Made by a program: the position numbers and the translations under genes. A DNA stretch of 64,000 nt from Inia geoffrensis (taxonomy: Eukaryota; Chordata; Mammalia; Artiodactyla; Iniidae): assembly GCA_036417435.1 (NCBI GenBank), contig CM070907.1, positions 55,598,001 to 55,662,000 of the forward strand, written 5' to 3'. The notes under the pieces were generated by a model that saw only the letters and a program-made list of their open reading frames with translations, did not search any database and was not told the origin of the DNA. Below are positions 57,332 to 64,000 of this stretch, one piece after another; position 1 is the first letter of the stretch, and every line of letters starts with the position of its first letter.

Positions 57332-58446
57332 CTGTAGAAAAGAAAAAATAACAAAACAAAACAAACAAAAACCCATGTAATTTGCTTGTGAAATCTGAGA
57401 ACTGAGCAGTAAAGACCAAAGTTCCAGAAACCCGAGCCCACAAGAAAAGACGATGAGCATATTATACTATAAAAATTATCTGTAAGAGAAACAGAGGACT
57501 CCTAATGGACCTAGGGGGAAATACTTGCCAGGATCCCAAGACCTAATTAAAACATTGCAGTGCCCATTAGGCTCAATGTACATTCAAAATCAAAGACTAT
57601 CACAGGCCACACCTGGCACCAGATTCAGTAAGGATATAGGACAGGAGCACAGCTTACAGGCAGTGCAATGTCATATTCCTCCTCTACAGGAGTCCTTGCA
57701 GCAGCCCATTCAACCATCTACATAGCTGTCTGGGAGCTCTGACCTTGCCACTGACAGGTCAGGTTCAAGGAGATGAGATCTACATCAGATGAATGTGGAG
57801 ACCATCTTCGCTTAGAAGCCTCATGCTCCATAGGTGCTAATATCTCTTGAAGTAATCCAAAGGCATACCTTCCAGGGTCCCCACAGGGATATGCTCAGTT
57901 CCAAGAATCACTGCATTCAATGAAGCCCAAAGCTATGGTGTCTGCATTAGGTAATTATAGTTCACTGATAGTTCCTTCTAGTCTACATGTAATTTTCTCA
58001 GAGATCATTTTTACCATAGCAGTGTCACCTAGTAGTAGAGTTGATGCGATCAGCTTTCCAGGGAATAGATCTGGAAACCAAAGGTCAAATTCTCATGCAG
58101 AAGGGGAAAAAGTTTTGTGACTACCTTGCACACAGACAGAGACTATATGCTTTCTTCTCTGTCTTGGCTTCTTTGGTCCCATAGTACTTAAGAGTATTTC
58201 ATTTCTGTAAAAACTTAAATGTATACCTAAATAAACCAGGCAACATGCCAGGCTAATATAACTTACTAATCACACAACATATTTTTCCTCTGATCTTTAT
58301 GCATTTTATTTCTTATAATTTCTGCAGGGAATGTTCCACTCATTTTCATTAATATATTATTAATTGAAGGAATAAAGTTCCAGTGAAGAAAAAACAAATA
58401 CTCTTTCCTTATATAAAAACATGTGACAGAATGGTATCAAGGTTCT

Positions 58447-58752
58447 TTTATATTCTTTTTTTTTTTTTTAGTGTATATTTTTATTTTTTTGGCTGTGTTG
58501 GGTCTTCGTTTCTGTGCGAGGGCTTTCTCTAGTTGTGGCAAGCGGGGGCCGCTCTTCATCACAGTGCACGGGCCTCTCACTATCGCGGCCTCTCTTGTTG
58601 CGGAGCACAGGCTCCAGACGCGCAGGCTCAGTAGTTGTGGTGCACGGGCTTAGCTGCTCTGCGGCATGTGGGATCTTCCCAGACCAGAGCTCGAACCCGT
58701 GTCCCCTGCATTGGCAGACAGATTCTCAACCACTGCGCCACCAGGGAAGCCC
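58447..58752 (-). mobile_element. CHR-1-type SINE
   Basis: Antisense: poly-T, ggctgtgttgggtcttcgtt, to ccaccagggaagccc. Exact target-site duplication gtatcaaggttctt at 58434-58447 and 58754-58767. Confidence 0.93.
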
Positions 58753-58784
58753 AGTATCAAGGTTCTTAATAACCGAGTCAAGTT

Positions 58785-58890
58785 TTTCTACTAAACTGTA
58801 AGCGCCATGAGAGGGGGGACTTTGTATCATTCATCATGTATTTCCTGACATGAGCAGCTATGCAATAATATTTGCTGAATGGATAAATGA
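58785..58890 (+). repeat. L2 3' end fragment
   Basis: actgtaagcgccatgagagg, ggactttgtatcattcatca, atatttgctgaatggataaa. Confidence 0.55.
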
Positions 58891-59379
58891 TAAATGGCAG
58901 ATGGAAATGTACTCTACAACCAACATTAATTTGAATTATTTTCCTAAAAAGCAGGTAGCACTTGAAACTTTCTTAACTCTGACAAACTACTAGATGTGGA
59001 ACTGAAATTTGCTGGTGAGGTTAACCAACCAACGACCACCTAGGATGAGAGGGCTGGAAGGAGGAACTCCAACTAAGCAGAGACTGAAATGAAAGCAATT
59101 TGGCCAAGTAGCACCTTTTCTGGCTTGCTCACATACAAGCAACTTGGAGAACTGCCAAGCAGTAAAATACAAAAAGATTTGGGAACTCTTCCCCAACTCC
59201 CAAACAGAGTAGGTAGCCTCACCTACATGGTACGTATATGAAGTAGGCCTCTAGCACTAAGAACCCCACTTTCAATGTAAGAGTGAGGCCCGCTAGGGGA
59301 AACCAAACATTGACCTATAACTGTTGGGGAGGCCTATACCAGTTACCAATTTAAACTAGTCTAAACTTTCACTTATAAG

Positions 59380-60330
59380 TATTCTAAGACAATGAAAAAT
59401 TATTAGATGTTATAAGGATGATAAGGAGCTGTAAAGGAGACCAAGCAGATCTCAATGAGGTAATGTCAAGGGAAGAAAGTACAGAAAGCTTTTTTTAAAA
59501 TTCTAATAAACAACCTGATTAAGATTTAAGAGGAGATTTGAAAGGATATCGCATTGATAAAGTGAGAAAAACTGCTACAAAAAAGGTACACAGAAGAAAG
59601 CACACTCGGAAATAATAATAATGAAATCAACTCAACAATTGAAGAACACTAGAATGAAAAATGATGAAAACTGAAATGGTAAATTAAAAGAGTACGTTGA
59701 GGAATTTACTCAGAATGTAAAGCAGAAAAAGAAACTGAAATTATGAGAGAAAAGATAAGATATAGGGAAAATAGATCCAGAAGATACAATATCTAGTATG
59801 GCAGACTGGAGTGCATGGAAGAAGTAGTAATTAAAGAAATAATAGAGGGAAAAAATCCCTGAGATAAAACAGAGCTGAGACTTCGAAGTCCCATTAAAAG
59901 TCAGTAAGAATAATGAAAGGAAACACATAACTAGACATATCCTGATGAAATTTCTGAATTCTAAAAAGAAAAAGAAACGTTTACAGCTTTGAGCCATGAA
60001 AAATAAGCTAACTACAAAGGAAAGAGAACCAGACAGACATCAGACATCCGAACTGTAACATTAAATACTAAAAGGCAACAAAGCAATATTAACAGAGTTC
60101 TGAAAGAATTCCAATTATGTATGAGAGCAAAAGAAAGGCAGTTTTAGATATGCAAAGTCTCAATGAGTATACTACTTATATACTTACTCTGAAAAACAAT
60201 ACTAGCGAATGTGTTCCAGTCAGATAAATGGTGAATTAGAACAAGGAATTTTAAAAGGCAATTGTGATACAAAAAGAACAGTGGTGGGTAAGCTGGAGCT
60301 AAATTATTTTGATAATGTACTTATAAAGAG
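59380..60330 (+). mobile_element. HAL1/L1-lineage ORF1-like remnant
   Basis: A-rich sense text with gagggaaaaaatccctgaga, ctagacatatcctgatgaaa, atactaaaaggcaacaaagc, caaaagaaaggcagttttag. It resembles the half-L1 (HAL1) family. No open frame survives. Confidence 0.5.
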
Positions 60331-60359
60331 TAATGCTATTTTAAGAAAGAATTCTTAAA

Positions 60360-60536
60360 TAAGAGATACGTTAAAAACCATAATCCAATATATTGTACAG
60401 CACAGGGAATTACAGCCATTATCTTATAATAACTTTTAATGGAGTATAATCTGTAAAAATACTGAATCACTATGCTGTACACCTGAAACTAATATCGTAT
60501 ACCAACTATACTTCAATTTAAAAAAAGAACAACCTG
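60360..60536 (+). mobile_element. L1 3' end, sense
   Basis: cagcacagggaattacagcc, cactatgctgtacacctgaa, ataccaactatacttcaatt plus an A-run. A SINE follows directly. Confidence 0.78.
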
Positions 60537-60537
60537 A

Positions 60538-60743
60538 GGGCTTCCCTGGTGGCGCAGTGGTTGAGAGTCTGCCTGCCGATGCAGGGGACACGGGTTCGCG
60601 CCCAGGTCTGGGAAGATCCCACATGCCGCAGAGTGGCTGGGCCCGTGAGCCATGGCCGCTGGGCCTGCGCGTCCGGGGCCTGTGCTCTGCGGCGGGAGGG
60701 GCCACAGCAGTGAGAGGCCCGCGTACCACAAAAAAAAAAAAAA
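60538..60743 (+). mobile_element. CHR-2-type SINE
   Basis: gggcttccctggtggcgcag through to gcgtaccac and an A-run. Inserted just past the tail of the preceding L1, like the arrangement at 22785-23231. Confidence 0.92.
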
Positions 60744-60911
60744 CCAATCTGAAACTTAATTCTAAATTATTTAACAGCATGAAACAATCAAATAAAAATA
60801 CACTAAAACTTTCATTTTGATTAGATGTGGTCTTGATAGAGATGATCATAAATTCTATTTTTTAATGCTGAAAAATATAAGGTCAATCTGTTTATTAAAA
60901 ATATAAGGGTA

Positions 60912-61181
60912 GGGATTCCCTGGTGGCGCAGTGGTTAAGAATCCACCAGCCAGTGTAGGGGACACAGGTTCGAGCCCTGGTCCGGGAAGGTCCCGCATGT
61001 CGTGGAGCAACTACACCCGTGTGCCACAACTACTGAGCCTGTGCTCTAGAGCCTGTGCTCTGCAACAAAGAGAAGCCACTGCAATGAGAAGCCCATGCAC
61101 CGCAACGAAGAGTAGCCCCCGCTCGCTGCAAAAAGAAAGCCCGTGCACAGCAACAAGGAGCCAACACAGCCAAAAATTTAA

Positions 61182-61187
<6 letters not shown>
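60912..61187 (+). mobile_element. CHR-1-type SINE, long form
   Basis: gggattccctggtggcgcag, ccacaactactgagcctgtg, ending ccaacacagccaaaaattta. A (TA)n run follows. Confidence 0.9.

Positions 61188-61213
<26 letters not shown>
61188..61213. repeat. (TA)n microsatellite
   Basis: About 13 TA units growing out of the SINE tail. Confidence 0.95.
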
Positions 61214-61244
61214 GAGTAAAAATACTATTTATACAACTAAAATG

Positions 61245-61490
61245 AACTAACATTTGTCAAGTGTTTACTCTTAATGTGTCAGGCAGTATTTTAAGGGCTT
61301 TACATATAATAATTCAATAATCCTTACAATAACCCTATGACAGAGAGGCAAGTACTATTATTATCCCAGTTTAACTTATGGGAAATAAACTGAGACAGAA
61401 GTTCTTGTCCAAGTAACTTGTCCAAGGTCACTAAGTTTGCAAATGGTGGAGTCAAGATCTGAATCAAAGCAATGAGGCACCCCAGCCCTC
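61245..61490 (-). repeat. MIR SINE, antisense
   Basis: agggctttacatataataat, ttacaataaccctatgacag, tccaaggtcactaagtttgc, ggagtcaagatctgaatc. Confidence 0.75.
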
Positions 61491-61950
61491 TTAATCATTA
61501 TGTTCTACTGCCTCTCACTTGAATAGGTTAAAATTAGGGTACAGAACTTTCAAACCCCTGGAAGATGAAAGAAACAAAAAGAAACAAAACAATCAAAAAT
61601 TTCCAGCAAAAATCAAGGAAAAAGAAAAAGAAGCAGGTATGCATACAAATGGAAAATATAAAATAATATAGCATGAGTAAACACCAAATATATTGGAATC
61701 TTTATACAATGACATGGAAATACGAAATATTATATTGTTGGATGAAATGAAAATATGGCAGAACAGCCAACTATATTATGATTCGATTTACGCTAATACA
61801 CACATTTATAATCTACACTTTTAGTCATTTGTTTTACTAGGGGTAGATTACCAGAGAACAGAATGTTCACTTAATCTGCAATATTTACATTTTTACAATA
61901 ATCATACATAAACTGAAAAAGATATTTATTTTCTTTAATAAAAATGTGTA

Positions 61951-62143
61951 GGGCTTCCCTGGTGGTGCAGTGGTCAAGAGTCCGCCTGCCGATGCAGGGG
62001 ACATGGGTTCGTGCCCCGGTCCAGGAAGATCCCACATGCCGCGGAGCGGCTGGGCCCGTGAGCCATGGCCGCTGAGCCTGCGCTCCACAACGGGAGAGGC
62101 CACAACAGTGAGAGGCCCACGTACCGCAAAAAAAAAAAAAAAA
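61951..62143 (+). mobile_element. CHR-2-type SINE
   Basis: gggcttccctggtggtgcag to gtaccgc plus an A-tail. Flanks aaaaatgtgtag / aaaaagtgtag. It lacks about 12 bp (the cgtccggagc part) relative to the copy at 23016. Confidence 0.92.
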
Positions 62144-62634
62144 GTGTAGATGCCAGCACAAGCACCTATCTTTTCTCAGCTGTGACTGGCACATAGCAGG
62201 AATTAAACATTTGTTAAATGAATGTATGGCTATCTCTAAGATTAAATCACTACCTGAGTTTATCAGGTCACTATCAAGATAAGCAAAGAAATAAAATAAT
62301 ACAATGTTCCTTTTAATGTATTTTTCAGTGCTTACTTAAACACTCATATTTATTTCTCTACACTATTTTCAGGGTGACACAACTGGTAGACTGAGCATCA
62401 GATGTATCTCCTGTCTGATAACGAGTTTCCTAAGTGCTATATTATGTTAAATCCGTGGTGCCATTATTCTTAAGATGCACCTTTATTTTATGAAACACCA
62501 AGAAACAAAAACACTTTCAATCAAACTATAGCACACCATCAAAATATCTGATTTCAGAGAAGTAAAATTTTTAAATGTGCATTTTAGAATCAATGAAATA
62601 TAGCAATTCTCACTATCAGAAAGTCTAACAGCTA

Positions 62635-62870
62635 CAATTATAATGAGCTCTTACTATGTACTAAGTACCATGCTAAGTGCTTTTACATGTATTATCCCAT
62701 TCATTTTTCACAGAAACCCCATGAGATAGATGCTGTCATGGTTCTCATTTTACAGACAGGAAAACAAGGCACAGAGAGGCTAAAAAAACCTGTCTGTAAT
62801 CAAACAACAAGTAAGTAGAGAGGTCAGGATTTGAACAAAGTAGTCTCACAGCACCATACATTCTCATAAT
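62635..62870 (-). repeat. MIR SINE, antisense
   Basis: actatgtactaagtaccatg, gtgcttttacatgtattatc, acaaggcacagagaggctaa, gaggtcaggatttgaac. Confidence 0.75.
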
Positions 62871-63223
62871 TTGTCTTTACTGCCTAAGATAGAGCACTAG
62901 TTCCATCAGAAGAGAAAAAAGTGGTTCTGGCACTATATTCTTAAAGAAATCTATCAAGGACTATACAGAATGCCTTGTTGCCAGATGAAGCCCTATGTTG
63001 TGTTGTAGGCAATGGAGAGCCACCAAAGGGTTTTTCCAGGGATCTAATCTGATCCAAGAATGTAACTTGGAATATCTGAAAAAATGAAGAGCTTGTATAT
63101 CCCTTAGGTAGTCTTTCCTAAATATTATTTCACGTATCATTAACCTTGGTGAGATCTCTGAATGCAGTTGTAAGTGTCTTTAAAAGGACTCAGCCACCCT
63201 TTTTCACCAACCACACATCTTAC

Positions 63224-63354
63224 CCTCGAGCAGTCCGTGCTGTTACTATAAGTTGCAAGGCTTTGGCCTGCAGCCTCATGTGATGGATAATCACCACCTG
63301 CTTGTTCTCCACACCACTATACATGAACTCCATTTTGTAGGTTTCTTCCATGAT
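63224..63354 (-). CDS. INTS4: INTS4 coding exon, sixth from last
   Basis: Acceptor taccttttccttatag; donor CGAGG before gtaaga. The 131 bp encode IMEETYKMEFMYSGVENKQV, VIIHHMRLQAKALQLIVTAR and TAR plus two bases of glycine: helical repeat sequence with the diagnostic EETYKMEFMYSG and HHMRLQAKALQLIVTART. Assuming the usual length of about 963 residues, the six exons in this window cover roughly residues 700-963; they sum to 795 bp, 264 codons plus stop. Earlier exons are outside the window. Confidence 0.96.
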
Positions 63355-64000
63355 CTATAAGGAAAAGGTAAGTAATAAGCAGCAAAAATATCATTATAGT
63401 CTTACTTAAGAGCAAAGAGCAGCACAGGATTCTAAGTGAAACCAGATGTGAACAGAATGCTTTTTTAATGCCTATGCTTTAATTCTGAACTGAGATTTTT
63501 AAGTGCCTATGTTGAGAGAAATTAGTGTAATTTGAGAGAAATTAATATACATGTTGAGAGAATAAATTATTTTGTCAATTAAAAAAACAAACTTCCATCT
63601 GGTAATATCAAATTAGTTGATGATATAAAGATATGAAAGTTTAAACACTGATAAAACTGTAAAGCACTGCTTGTAACTAAAGCAAATTCACTGTGATGTG
63701 GTGGCAAATGAATACGTATGGAAATATAATCCTCAGGAAAAGTCCTAAAGAACTTAGTATTAGGAACCAGTGACCACCTGTTAGCCATCCAGGCTGTTCT
63801 ATGGGCCTGGTCTGTCAGAGGGATTTTAGGGAGGGCATCAGTGCAGAAAACAATATCAGTGACCTCAGCTCAAGCCCGGTGCCTCTTAAGCTCTCGCTCT
63901 GTTTTATCCAAGTCAGCGACTGCCCCCCGGAATGATGCTTCTCTTTCCCTTCTCTTTCTTCAATGGGAGGCAAGCAATGATGGCAGGCAATGATGCTTGC
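63355..64000 (-). other. INTS4: INTS4 intron, truncated by the window edge
   Basis: 646 bp of upstream intron with no recognised repeat, exon or open frame of note. Two near copies of the phrase gttgagagaa occur around 63510 and 63552. Confidence 0.8.

Larger units (their letters stand above)
57332..63223 (-). other. INTS4: INTS4 intron
   Basis: 5.9 kb with four CHR SINEs, L1 and HAL1-like DNA, antisense MIRs and a (TA)n run. Bases 57340-58430, 58900-59380 and 62230-62630 show nothing I can name. Confidence 0.85.

Overview
This is nuclear genomic DNA from a mammal, almost certainly a cetacean (whale or dolphin). The window holds about 25 tRNA-derived SINEs of the CHR type (opening motif ggcttccctggtggcgcagt or gggacttccctggtggtcca, oligo-A or oligo-T tails, target-site duplications). 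It also holds L1 copies with artiodactyl-type 3' ends, and older mammalian repeats (MIR, L2, MLT1, MER5, MER2). Coding sequence is sparse and split into short exons with consensus splice sites, so most open frames are noise or repeat shadows.

Three protein genes are recognised from their translations, in the order and orientation known for human 11q14.1. (1) RSF1, minus strand: only coding exon 1 (6836-7022, 62 residues) is present; the rest of the gene lies beyond the left edge, so 1-6835 is its first intron. (2) AAMDC, plus strand: the whole gene is here, with a probable non-coding first exon ending at 7556, coding exons at 15849-15980, 38063-38158 and 39933-40073 (122 codons, intact) and a poly(A) signal at 40088. 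(3) INTS4, minus strand: the last six coding exons (63224-63354, 57272-57331, 55346-55505, 54980-55123, 50270-50390, 46355-46533) encode the C-terminal 264 residues with a complete frame and stop; earlier exons lie beyond the right edge. RSF1 and AAMDC are head to head across a CpG island at about 6.4-7.5 kb with a YY1-type site over the RSF1 start codon and CCAAT and GC boxes on the AAMDC side. AAMDC and INTS4 are tail to tail about 6 kb apart.

The rest is intron or intergenic DNA. From 8 to 36 kb it is dense in retroelements: an antisense L1 with an ORF1 remnant at 18.5-21.7 kb, an L1 with a 5' inversion at 27.5-28.5 kb, and stacked L1s at 32-36.5 kb. A block of about 17 kb (36.1-53.3 kb) carries no CHR SINE and no young L1. 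SINEs resume at 53.3 kb, where a solo LTR sits inside a SINE.

No new biological system was found. The most instructive items are a U6 snRNA pseudogene joined directly to an L1 3' end, the nested solo LTR with both sets of target-site duplications visible, the inverted L1, a near-perfect 79-bp tandem duplication, a SINE pair sharing one target site, a palindromic AT/AC microsatellite in an INTS4 intron, and the bidirectional promoter. Gene and repeat names come from recognising families by eye; no database search was run.
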